A DNA stretch of 32,520 nucleotides from Microbacteriaceae bacterium (GTDB taxonomy: Bacteria; Actinomycetota; Actinomycetes; Actinomycetales; Microbacteriaceae). Position numbers and translations under genes: made by a program. Shown in pieces: positions 22,474-30,135 of the stretch (positions are counted from its first letter, which is position 1; every line of letters begins with the position of its first letter). The stretch covers positions 1 through 32,520 of the forward strand of contig CANGNR010000001.1 in the NCBI GenBank assembly GCA_947455385.1, in the 5' to 3' direction. The notes below the pieces were generated by a model, which saw nothing but the letters and a program-made list of their open reading frames with translations, did not search any database and had not been told where the DNA came from.

Positions 22474-23700
22474 ATGGCCAATTCAAAGCGCGCAATCAAT
22501 ACTCTGGCGGTTGCGCTGACGTCGCTGCTGGCTCTCGGTTCTTTTCCTTTTGCGGCGCATGCGGCGGCCGCACCGGTCAAGGCGCTCGCCGCCATCCACG
22601 TCGACTTCATCAACCGCAGCTCACAGATCAATCAGGCGGCCGCAGGGCGACTTGCCGTCGAGGCTGGCTCGTTTGAGACGGCATCGGCAATCACCATCAC
22701 TGGTTATGTTCGCGGCCTCAAGCAGTCCGCGGCCGCGAAAACCAAGGGCCTCGCGCGTGCCCAGGCGGTAGCGCAAAGACTTTCGCAGGCGGGCATCGCT
22801 GCGACTATGACCATCAACGGAGTTGGAGTCTCTGACACCTACGGCAACTCTCTCGGCGCCGACCGCGTTGACGTGCTGGCAACCGCGACCGGAAACCTGC
22901 TCTGGTCTGAGGAGTTCAACAGCCCGACCGTCAAAACCTTCAATCACTCCAACTGGACTGCCCTGCTTGATCACGGTTATGAACAGCTCGGATTCTGGAA
23001 CTACGGAACCGGCGAGATCGAGAGCAACACCGAGGCGGCGGCAAACGAGGATGGCAAGGGAAACCTAGCCCTCACCGCCACAAACACCAACGGCACCTGG
23101 ACCAGCGCCCGACTTTGGACACAGGGCAAGGTGAACTTTCAATACGGCGAACTTCGCATTCGAGCCAAGATGCCCGTTGGTGCCTTTAACTGGCCCGCAA
23201 TTTGGTCTCTCGGGTCCAACTACTCGGCTCCCAACCATCTTTTTGGCAGCGTCGACTGGCCCGCCTCCGGTGAGGCAGACATCGCCGAGGGCCTCGGCGG
23301 CAACTCGGTGGTTCAGGGAACCATCCACGGCTTGGATCCCGCCACGGGTGGCCCCTGGTTCGGCGGAGGCGGCTTCACCGCAGTAGCGCCGGTCAACGAC
23401 TTCACGAGTAAGTTCCACGTCTATGGCATCCAGTGGAAGCCAAACGAGTTTGACTTCACGGTCGACGGCAAGGTCTATTCAAAGAACGTGTATGACGGAA
23501 CGCGCGTGACCCAGACATTCGCCAACGGGCAGACCCGTTCGCTAGTTGTCGGCTCGAACTGGCCATACAACCAGGGCATCTTCTTGATTCTCGACAACGC
23601 GATTCAGGCCGGCACGTCGGCGCCGAATGGTTCGAATGGCACAATGCTCGTCGACTGGATTCGCTACACGCCATGGCAAGGCTACGGCTCGGTTAAATAG
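22474..23700 (+). CDS. Secreted OmpA-like/GH16 fusion protein (beta-glucanase type)
   Basis: The 408-residue protein has a signal peptide (1-30, cleavage probably after AAHA). Residues 38-138 resemble an OmpA-type peptidoglycan-associated domain: a VDF strand, an ITGYVRG strand, GLARAQAVAQRL and a final GADRVDVLATA. The acidic residue of the usual TD motif is absent. Residues 141-405 form a GH16 laminarinase-like domain with the catalytic pattern ExDxxE in SGEADIAEG (Glu267, Asp269, Glu272), PAIWSLG and the YGIQWKPNEFDFTVDGK block. GH16 enzymes cleave beta-1,3 or beta-1,3-1,4 glucans and related glycans. The combination suggests a hydrolase tethered to the wall. It is monocistronic with a leaderless start. 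Confidence 0.88.
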   Translation: MANSKRAINTLAVALTSLLALGSFPFAAHAAAAPVKALAAIHVDFINRSSQINQAAAGRLAVEAGSFETASAITITGYVRGLKQSAAAKTKGLARAQAVAQRLSQAGIAATMTINGVGVSDTYGNSLGADRVDVLATATGNLLWSEEFNSPTVKTFNHSNWTALLDHGYEQLGFWNYGTGEIESNTEAAANEDGKGNLALTATNTNGTWTSARLWTQGKVNFQYGELRIRAKMPVGAFNWPAIWSLGSNYSAPNHLFGSVDWPASGEADIAEGLGGNSVVQGTIHGLDPATGGPWFGGGGFTAVAPVNDFTSKFHVYGIQWKPNEFDFTVDGKVYSKNVYDGTRVTQTFANGQTRSLVVGSNWPYNQGIFLILDNAIQAGTSAPNGSNGTMLVDWIRYTPWQGYGSVK

Positions 23701-23722
23701 GTCGCCGAGCGGCTCGAAGCGA

Positions 23723-23728
23723 TAGTGT
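23723..23728 (+). promoter_or_regulatory. -10 box for the leaderless DUF1905 gene
   Basis: TAGTGT ends 6 nt before GTG 23735. No ribosome binding site is present. Confidence 0.55.
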
Positions 23729-23734
23729 CTAGCT

Positions 23735-24022
23735 GTGATTCTTGAGTTCAGCGGCGACGTATTCGAGTGGCGAGGCCCCGCCCCGTTTCTCTTCGTGCGC
23801 GTGCCAGAGGCCGAGTCACAATCAATCAAGGATGTCGCCGCGATGGTCAGCTACGGCTGGGGCGTGATACCCGCATCCGTGACGATCGGTGCAACCTCAG
23901 TCACGACCTCGCTGTTTCCTAAAGACGGATCTTTTCTGGTTCCCATCAAGAAAGTTCTACAAGACACCGAGCACATCGACGTGGGTCAGTCGGTCGAGAT
24001 TACTCTCGAAATCGCCATCTAG
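23735..24022 (+). CDS. DUF1905 domain protein
   Basis: The 95-residue protein is a single DUF1905 beta-barrel-like domain: opening FSGDVFEWRGPAPFLFVRVP, the central YGWGVIPASVTIGATSVTTS, then LFPKDGSFLVPIKKVLQ and a final VGQSVEITLEI. The family is common in actinobacteria, sometimes fused to a YdeI/OmpD-associated segment, which is absent here. Function is unknown. The start is GTG with a TAGTGT box 6 nt upstream. It lies between the GH16 gene and an ABC exporter, each with its own promoter. Confidence 0.85.
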   Translation: MILEFSGDVFEWRGPAPFLFVRVPEAESQSIKDVAAMVSYGWGVIPASVTIGATSVTTSLFPKDGSFLVPIKKVLQDTEHIDVGQSVEITLEIAI

Positions 24023-24031
24023 GCCATCGCC

Positions 24032-24037
24032 TAGACT
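24032..24037 (+). promoter_or_regulatory. -10 box for the leaderless ABC exporter gene
   Basis: TAGACT ends 6 nt before ATG 24044, again without a ribosome binding site. Confidence 0.6.
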
Positions 24038-24043
24038 CGAGCC

Positions 24044-25894
24044 ATGAGCATGCATGGCGGCGGTGGACCAATGGGTCGATTCAATACGGATCCAGACGCA
24101 CTGAAAGCCAGAAATGCCTCCGCGCCAAAGATCGAAAACCTGCTAGCGCGCATCCTCGGGCTCTTTGCGCCACATCGGGCATCCTTGATTTTGACCACGA
24201 GTCTCGTGCTGGTTGGCGCCGGTCTCTCTGTTTTGCCGCCGCTTTTGATTCAAGGGGCCTTCAACGAGGGCCTGTTTCCAGCCTCCGGTGAGCCAAACCT
24301 CGGGTTGCTCACTAACTTTGTCTTTGGCATGGTTGGCATTTGGCTCTTGGCCGCGGCAATCGGCGTCTGGCAGACCTTTCTAACCTCGACCATCGGCAAC
24401 AAGGTGATGGGTTCGCTCCGAGTGCGCATGTTCGCCCACCTGCAGTCGATGGAACTCGCATTCTTCACTCGCACCAAGACCGGCGCGATTCAGTCGAGGC
24501 TGCAAAACGACGTCGGCGGAGTCGCAGGCGTACTCAGCAACACGATCTCGAGCATGCTCGGCAGCGCCGTCACGGTGCTGGCATCTTTTGTTGCGATGCT
24601 CTTGCTGAGCTGGCAGTTGACCATCGTCGCCCTAATCATGCTGCCGCTCATGGTTTTGCTGCAGCGCAAGGTCGGCCAGGTGCGAGCCAAGATCGCCAGC
24701 AAGACTCAGGAGTCGCTGAGCGAGATGTCCTCGATCACCCAGGAGTCGCTTGGCGTCAGCGGCATCCTGCTCGCAAAGAGCTTCGGTCGCCAGGCTAGCG
24801 AGATTGGTCGCTACGAAAACGAGAACAAGAACCAGATTGGGCTTCAGGTTCGCCAAACGATGAGCGGCCAGTCTTTCTTTGCCATCGTTCAGGTGTTCAT
24901 GTCGTCAATCCCCGCCGTCATCTACCTTTGCGCCGGGTTCTTGATCTTGCACCAAGACGTACTGACCGTCGGCACCGTCGTGGCATTTACCACCGCACAA
25001 TCGCGCCTGCTGTTTCCGATGATGAACCTTCTGCAGGTGAGCCTCGACCTGCAAACCTCGCAGGCGCTCTTCGCTCGCATCTTCGAGTATTTCGACCTGA
25101 AGCCTCAGGTGACCGACCCTCAGAATCCTCGCCACCTAGACAAGGCACGACTCGGCGAGATCAAGTTCCAAGATGTCACGTTCTCATACCCCGAAACTGG
25201 CGAAGACACAGAACCAACGCTGACCGATGTCTCGTTCGAGGTGAAACCAGGCCAGTACGTAGCGCTTGTGGGTGCGTCTGGCAGCGGCAAGACCACCATC
25301 AGCTACCTCATCCCCCGTTTTTACGACGTAACTGGGGGCTCGATTGAGTTCGCAGGGGTCGATGTTCGCAAACTGGCCCAGGCCGAGCTGATTGAGCAGA
25401 TCGGAATCGTCAACCAGGAGACCTACCTCTTCTATGACACCATCCGCGAGAATCTTGCCTATGCAAAACCAGAGGCCACCCAGGATGAAATCGAGGCGGC
25501 GGCCAAGGCGGCCAACATCCACGATGTAATCATGAGCTTTCCGAAGGGCTACGAGACCATGGTTGGCGAGCGCGGCTATCGACTGAGCGGTGGCGAGAAA
25601 CAGCGAATCGCCATCGCGCGCGTTCTACTCAAAGACCCGCCGGTCGTGATCCTCGATGAAGCCACCTCGGCCATGGATACGAACTCCGAGCGAATTGTGC
25701 AGGCCACGCTAGACGCGGCTACAGCAAACCGCACCACGATTGCCATCGCCCACCGCTTATCTACAGTGGTGAACGCGGATGTGATCTTGGTGCTCGATAA
25801 GGGCCGAATCGTCGAGCGAGGCACTCACGCAGAACTGCTGGCGAAGGGCGGCGCCTACTCGGCGCTCGTCTCGGCGCAGAACACCCTGCATTAG
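24044..25894 (+). CDS. ABC exporter, fused membrane and ATPase domains (half-transporter)
   Basis: The 616-residue protein has a type I exporter membrane domain (about 45-330, six segments) followed by an ATPase domain (about 360-612). Motifs are Walker A GASGSGKTT (about 409), signature LSGGEKQRIAIARVLL (about 513), Walker B VVILDEATSAMD and the switch His in IAHRLSTV. As a half-transporter it must work as a dimer; no partner is adjacent, so it probably forms a homodimer like MsbA or BmrA. The N-terminus is short, cytoplasmic and Met/Gly-rich. Substrate is unknown; lipid, drug or glycan export are all possible. A strong bidirectional terminator follows 36 bases downstream. Confidence 0.93.
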   Translation: MSMHGGGGPMGRFNTDPDALKARNASAPKIENLLARILGLFAPHRASLILTTSLVLVGAGLSVLPPLLIQGAFNEGLFPASGEPNLGLLTNFVFGMVGIWLLAAAIGVWQTFLTSTIGNKVMGSLRVRMFAHLQSMELAFFTRTKTGAIQSRLQNDVGGVAGVLSNTISSMLGSAVTVLASFVAMLLLSWQLTIVALIMLPLMVLLQRKVGQVRAKIASKTQESLSEMSSITQESLGVSGILLAKSFGRQASEIGRYENENKNQIGLQVRQTMSGQSFFAIVQVFMSSIPAVIYLCAGFLILHQDVLTVGTVVAFTTAQSRLLFPMMNLLQVSLDLQTSQALFARIFEYFDLKPQVTDPQNPRHLDKARLGEIKFQDVTFSYPETGEDTEPTLTDVSFEVKPGQYVALVGASGSGKTTISYLIPRFYDVTGGSIEFAGVDVRKLAQAELIEQIGIVNQETYLFYDTIRENLAYAKPEATQDEIEAAAKAANIHDVIMSFPKGYETMVGERGYRLSGGEKQRIAIARVLLKDPPVVILDEATSAMDTNSERIVQATLDAATANRTTIAIAHRLSTVVNADVILVLDKGRIVERGTHAELLAKGGAYSALVSAQNTLH

Positions 25895-25930
25895 AAACTA
25901 TCGGACAAGCCGGTCGCCCACCAGGAAACT

Positions 25931-25970
25931 AAAAATGGTCTCGAGCGGAGACGCATGCGAGACCATTTTT
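25931..25970. terminator. Bidirectional intrinsic terminator
   Basis: A perfect 13-base inverted repeat, AAAAATGGTCTCG (25931-25943) and CGAGACCATTTTT (25958-25970), encloses a 14-base loop. Each strand ends the stem in a run of T, so it can stop transcription of the ABC gene and of the convergent minus-strand operon. It is the clearest terminator in the window. Confidence 0.9.
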
Positions 25971-25989
25971 AACTACTGCGAAAAAGTAC

Positions 25990-26421
25990 CTAGTTCTTGT
26001 AGAACAACTCATCCCTGAGCGCCAAGAGGAGAACTGGCGCGACGATGTCGTTGAATGCCATTATCGGATAACTACCCAGATAGGCGTAGAAACCGTAACC
26101 CTTGATCGCCATAGTGACTTGAATAACGAGAACTACAGTTGGCCACAACAACGAGGCCAAGGTGTAAACAGGTGCGAGCGTGTACTTGCTAACGCGGGGA
26201 AGCCAGGCCGTCAAAACCGTTAGGCTTCCAAAAATCGCCCAAGCAAAAGTAGAAACGATCTGCTCAACGCGCAAGACGGGGTCGGTATTTAGGAACGGAT
26301 TAAAAAGAAACAAGCTGGGATACGTCGCAACTACCAGCCAGAAGCCGATAGCAGAGAGGGTGACTGCTAGCGCAGCCACCCTCTCTGAAACGAAGCCAGC
26401 CCTTGAGCGGCTTGTGTTCAA
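25990..26421 (-). CDS. Small four-segment membrane protein of unknown function
   Basis: The 143-residue protein has about four membrane segments (for example VAALAVTLSAIGFWLVVA and VSTFAWAIFGSLTVLTAWL) and a short cytoplasmic end. I do not recognise a family. TTG 26421 is supported by AAGGA with six bases before it; the upstream TAA stop of the collagen-like gene is part of that ribosome binding region, so the genes form an operon (9 bases apart). By a rough count of two sampled lines, its GC is about 46%, clearly below its neighbours, which hints at a different origin. It might anchor, export or sense the collagen-like protein, but that is speculation. Confidence 0.65.
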   Translation of the reverse strand: MNTSRSRAGFVSERVAALAVTLSAIGFWLVVATYPSLFLFNPFLNTDPVLRVEQIVSTFAWAIFGSLTVLTAWLPRVSKYTLAPVYTLASLLWPTVVLVIQVTMAIKGYGFYAYLGSYPIMAFNDIVAPVLLLALRDELFYKN

Positions 26422-26430
26422 TAGCTTTCC

Positions 26431-27570
26431 TTAGTTGGTGTCACAGGCAAGTACGTAAGCCTTGGCTGCAACCTCAACCCACTGGTAAGTTCCAGTGTGA
26501 ACCGAAGCGTCAGCAAGGGTCACGGAGCAAGCGAGGCCAACAGAGCTCTGCTGAACACCGATGCCGTTGTCGCCCTTGGCACCAGTAAGGCCGCGAAGAC
26601 CCTGAGGACCCTGAGCGCCGGTAGCACCAGTGTCACCCTTAGCGCCTGCGGCACCAGTGGCACCAGTGTCACCCTTGGCTCCGGTGGCTCCAGTTGCGCC
26701 CTGGAGGCCCTGAGGACCCTGAGGACCAGTAGCACCGGTAGCACCAGTAGCACCAGTTGGGCCGTTAGCTCCACGGAGACCCTGAGGACCAGTAGCACCA
26801 GTAGCACCAGTAGCACCAGTGTCACCCTTAGCACCAGTAGCACCAGTAGCACCAGTCAGACCGATCGGGCCGATTGGGCCGATCAGACCCTGGATACCCT
26901 GAGGACCAACGTCACCCTTGTCGCCCTGAGGACCCTGAGGACCAGTGTGACCAATTTCACCCTTGTCACCCTTGTCGCCCTGAAGACCCTGAGGACCAGC
27001 AGGACCAGTAGCGCCAGTGTCACCGACAGGACCAGCAGGACCCTCTGGGCCAACCTCACCCTGAGGACCAACAGGACCACCAGCAGGACCAGCAGGACCA
27101 GTTGCGCCGGTCTCACCCTTAGCACCAGCAGGACCAGCAGGACCAGCGACACCAGCAGGACCGGTAGCGCCAGCAGGACCAGCAGCGCCGGTCTCACCCT
27201 TGGCACCAGCAGCGCCGGTTGCACCGGTCTCGCCCTTAGCGCCAGCAGGACCAGTAGCGCCAGCAGGACCAGCCACGCCAGCAGGACCCTGAGGACCAGC
27301 GACACCAGCAGGACCAGCAGGACCAGCCACGCCAGCAGGACCCTGAGGACCAGCGACACCAGCAGGCCCAGCTACGCCAGCCGCACCTGGAGCGCCGGCA
27401 GCGCCCTTGATTTCAAATTCATTAGCCGAACATGATTTTTTAACGGCCAGAGTCAGCTTCGTCTTGTTCACACATAGGTGGTAATTAGTGGCCGCATTTG
27501 CCTGGGCCCCGCTTCCAACCAGCGCAACAAGAAGAGCCACACCCGCACCGAGTACGATTGATTTCTTCAA
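26431..27570 (-). CDS. Secreted collagen-like (Gly-X-Y repeat) protein
   Basis: The 379-residue protein has a signal peptide (1-27, ending ANA), a small N-terminal domain with two cysteines (YHLCVNKTKLTLAVKKSC), then a collagen-like region from residue 56 to 335. By hand count that region is 36 Gly-X-Y triplets, one extra Gly at 164, then 57 triplets. Typical triplets are GPA, GAT, GPQ, GVA, GET and GDK. A 42-residue C-terminal domain with two cysteines follows, possibly the trimerisation domain. No LPxTG or membrane anchor is visible. TTG 27570 is supported by AGAAAGG seven bases upstream; a nearby ATG 27575 is out of frame and stops after two codons. Likely forms a triple-helical surface or matrix protein; its ligand is unknown. 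Confidence 0.92.
   Translation of the reverse strand: MKKSIVLGAGVALLVALVGSGAQANAATNYHLCVNKTKLTLAVKKSCSANEFEIKGAAGAPGAAGVAGPAGVAGPQGPAGVAGPAGPAGVAGPQGPAGVAGPAGATGPAGAKGETGATGAAGAKGETGAAGPAGATGPAGVAGPAGPAGAKGETGATGPAGPAGGPVGPQGEVGPEGPAGPVGDTGATGPAGPQGLQGDKGDKGEIGHTGPQGPQGDKGDVGPQGIQGLIGPIGPIGLTGATGATGAKGDTGATGATGATGPQGLRGANGPTGATGATGATGPQGPQGLQGATGATGAKGDTGATGAAGAKGDTGATGAQGPQGLRGLTGAKGDNGIGVQQSSVGLACSVTLADASVHTGTYQWVEVAAKAYVLACDTN
26791..26817 (-). repeat. Nine-base micro-repeat (three copies) in the collagen gene
   Basis: AGTAGCACC repeats three times in direct succession, and diverged copies occur nearby at 26727-26760. It encodes GAT triplets and is a likely site of slippage and length variation. 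Confidence 0.7.
27261..27368 (-). repeat. 54-bp tandem duplication within the collagen region
   Basis: Two adjacent 54-base units (27261-27314 and 27315-27368) are identical over their first 52 bases and encode the same 18 residues (GVAGPQGPAGVAGPAGPA type). Near-identity at synonymous sites points to a recent expansion by slippage or recombination. Confidence 0.8.
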
Positions 27571-27629
27571 TTCATTGCCTTTCTAAATTGGTAGGGAAAC
27601 CCCATACCTAACTATTGATGGTAGGCAAT

Positions 27630-27649
27630 AAGTTGCTTATTCGCAACTT
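27630..27649. terminator. Perfect hairpin downstream of the OafA-type gene
   Basis: AAGTTGC (27630-27636) and GCAACTT (27643-27649) pair perfectly around a six-base loop. It lies between the 3' end of the acyltransferase gene and the start of the collagen-like gene. Only short T stretches follow, so it may be a weak terminator or an operator for the collagen gene promoter. Confidence 0.4.
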
Positions 27650-27736
27650 TGTTGCAGGTGTGTCGCGCCGAATTAGAAGCCCGGTTTTTTCACGACCAGC
27701 CTCTGTTTGTGAGGATTGTGGACCAGGTCGCCAGTC

Positions 27737-30034
27737 TTATCTAAGCAAGCCGTGCTCGCGCAAGAACGCCGCGAAAAGCGGCGCTAGCTTGGCTGAGAAG
27801 TCTTGAGTGAAGTGGGCGCCATCCCAGTAAACCGGGGTGTTGTCGATGATCGGCGGGCACTTCGAATAGGCGCACAGCCAGTCGTTCGAATCAATAAACG
27901 GGATTTTGTATTTCTGCGAGAACTGGCTCTGCAAGGCAACGTATCCCGAGTATGTGTTGGTCGAACTCGTGCACGCCGGCAGGAGTTTTGACCCAGCCCC
28001 AACGCAGTCGGTTAGCGCACCCTGACTGGTCGGCAGCCCGAAATAGACGATGTTTGCGGCCAGCGGCCTGAGCGCGGCGAGCGCCTTGTCGAGGCCGACC
28101 GCCCAGAGGTGGTCGTGCGCCTCGGCGGCATCCTTGTTGCCATCGGCAATCGGGTGATAGACCTGATCCGAGAGCACCACTAGGTCGGGGTGAATCTGGG
28201 CGAGGTAAGTGTTGACCCAGGCGCGATGGTCGGGGCAATCCAAGTTGGCCCCATCGCCCGTCCAAGACCACGGCACCACATCTGAAATCATGCACTCTCG
28301 CTGATTCAGCCCGATGACGTGCCAATCGGTTAGCCCAAGCGCCTCGATAACCATCGGGTAGATCGCCAGAGCGTAGGAGTCGCCAAGGATTACCGCGGTG
28401 TGCTTGGCATCGGCTGGGCCATATTGGCAAGTGATTGCGTGGTACCTGGCATCCATGCACTGGCCCCACTGCACTCCTCGCTGGGTGAGCAACGAACTTA
28501 TCGGCGGGTTCAGCCCATCGGGCACCGTCGTCAGCTTCGTGGCCTGCTCTACCTTGCCTTGCCACGCATTCAATAGGGATGAGTATGTGGCCACGTTTGG
28601 CTTTGGCTTTGGCTTTGGAGTTGGTTTTACCGTCGGCTTCGCCGAGGGCTTTGGTTTGGCGCTGGGCTTGGCGCCGGCCGAAGGTGAGGCACTGGCCGAG
28701 GCGCTCGGGGATGTCGAGGCTGAGACTTGCGGACTCGGGCTCGCGCTCTCGCTCGGAGAGGTCGACGGGCTCGCCGACGGCGAACCACTCGCCGTAGGTT
28801 GCGCGGTAGGTGATGCTGCTGGGCTCGGGGCATACTTGTCGCCGCCGGCGTCGCTCGTCGGGTTAGGCCACAGCGACGTTTGCGCGGTGTTGAAAGTTCC
28901 GCCCGTGGCCGCTGCTGCCGAACCTGCAACGGCTAAGGCAACGAGAAACCCCACGCTCGCAAGGGCACGCCTGACCGAACTGCGATTAAGGTCGAGCTTC
29001 GAACCCATTGCCCTAAACGGACGCTCGACGAACCTGTAGCTGAGTGATGACAGAACAAGCGTGAACCCAAGAACCGCAATCGACCGCCAGCCCGAGGTTT
29101 CGAAGCCGGGAGCAACCAGCGGTAGCAGCACGATGAGCGGCCAGTGCCAGAGATAGAGCGAGAACGAGATCTTGCCGACGTAAACCACCGGTGCCAGCGA
29201 CAAAGCCCTCGAACCTGCGGCAATCACGGCGGCTGCGCCAAGGGTGGGTAGCAGCGCGGCCCATCCGGGAAACACGGTCTTTGCGCTAAACACGAGGTCG
29301 GCCGCGACGATGGCCACCAACCCGCCCACGCCCACGAGGTTTCGAACCCGCTGACTCCACAGCAGCGGCTTAACGCCGATAGCGAGTGCCAAAACTGCAC
29401 CGATTCCAAGCTCGAATGCCCGCGTGCCCGAAGAGAAATATGCCACGGATGGCAGCGTTGCAGACTGCCACACCGACAACGCCAAAGAGCAAGCCGACAG
29501 CCCAGCAACCATGGCGAGCATTGCCTTGCGCGATGCCGAGCTGGAGCGGCCGGAGGTCATCCTAGAAATGGCGAGCAGTAGAAGCGGAAACACGAGATAG
29601 AACTGTTCCTCGACCGCGAGCGACCAATAGTGCTGCACTGGCGAGACCGAGAACCCGTGGCCAAAATAGTCGGCCGACTGTTGAATCAGGTGCAGGTTTG
29701 CCGCAAAAATCGCCGCCCAAAACGAGTCCGTTGCGATCTGGCGAGCCTTGACCTCGTTGAGCACGGCGAACGCCACGAGGCAGGTGACGGCCAAAACCAG
29801 AATCGCCATCGGAAGAATGCGTTTTGCGCGCCGAAAATAGAACTCGCGCATGGTCATTCTCGGGTCACCATCGAGGTGGCGAACCAGAATCCCGGTGATT
29901 AGGTAGCCAGAGATGACAAAGAACACGTCGACACCGACGTAGCCACCGGCAAAGCCTGGCAGTCCAAGGTGCGATAAAACCACAAGGATGACTGCTACGG
30001 CGCGCAAGCCATCGATATCGGCGCGGTACTTCAA
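27737..30034 (-). CDS. OafA/YrhL-type acyltransferase with C-terminal SGNH domain
   Basis: The 765-residue protein carries an acyltransferase-3 membrane domain (1 to about 350): RADIDGLRAVAVILVVLSHL with its conserved His, VDVFFVISGYLITGIL, and FYFRRAKRILP. A long extracytoplasmic linker (about 398-482) is first Ser/Pro/Ala-rich, then Lys/Pro-rich. A C-terminal SGNH domain (about 510-765) has VILGDSYA (Ser553) and DGAHF (Asp738, His741). Such two-domain proteins O-acetylate cell-surface polysaccharide or peptidoglycan: the membrane part brings acyl groups across and the SGNH part transfers them. TTG 30034 has GGAG five bases upstream. The Pro-rich linker may span wall material. The gene may share a transcript with the collagen-like gene downstream, 166 bases away. 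Confidence 0.92.
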   Translation of the reverse strand: MKYRADIDGLRAVAVILVVLSHLGLPGFAGGYVGVDVFFVISGYLITGILVRHLDGDPRMTMREFYFRRAKRILPMAILVLAVTCLVAFAVLNEVKARQIATDSFWAAIFAANLHLIQQSADYFGHGFSVSPVQHYWSLAVEEQFYLVFPLLLLAISRMTSGRSSSASRKAMLAMVAGLSACSLALSVWQSATLPSVAYFSSGTRAFELGIGAVLALAIGVKPLLWSQRVRNLVGVGGLVAIVAADLVFSAKTVFPGWAALLPTLGAAAVIAAGSRALSLAPVVYVGKISFSLYLWHWPLIVLLPLVAPGFETSGWRSIAVLGFTLVLSSLSYRFVERPFRAMGSKLDLNRSSVRRALASVGFLVALAVAGSAAAATGGTFNTAQTSLWPNPTSDAGGDKYAPSPAASPTAQPTASGSPSASPSTSPSESASPSPQVSASTSPSASASASPSAGAKPSAKPKPSAKPTVKPTPKPKPKPNVATYSSLLNAWQGKVEQATKLTTVPDGLNPPISSLLTQRGVQWGQCMDARYHAITCQYGPADAKHTAVILGDSYALAIYPMVIEALGLTDWHVIGLNQRECMISDVVPWSWTGDGANLDCPDHRAWVNTYLAQIHPDLVVLSDQVYHPIADGNKDAAEAHDHLWAVGLDKALAALRPLAANIVYFGLPTSQGALTDCVGAGSKLLPACTSSTNTYSGYVALQSQFSQKYKIPFIDSNDWLCAYSKCPPIIDNTPVYWDGAHFTQDFSAKLAPLFAAFLREHGLLR

Positions 30035-30135
30035 AGAGACTCCATCACAGGTATCTTCGAACCGACCGCACAGTCAGTTCAGTGTTTCGACTCTACTCGC
30101 CGGAGCGACCGCCGCCAGTTAGGTGCGGGCAGCGC

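Noticed and set aside
26581..27380. Direct repeats resembling a CRISPR-like or satellite array
   Set aside because: The periodicity is 9 and 54 bases within an intact Gly-X-Y reading frame, with no unique spacers.
26497..27435. 312-residue Ser/Thr/Arg-rich ORF on the plus strand
   Set aside because: It is the antisense shadow of the collagen repeats; the repeat of Gly codons creates long open frames on the other strand.
18315..30034. A defence system or prophage in the accessory block
   Set aside because: No nuclease/helicase pair, integrase, toxin-antitoxin or phage structural genes; all genes read as envelope, transport or housekeeping functions.
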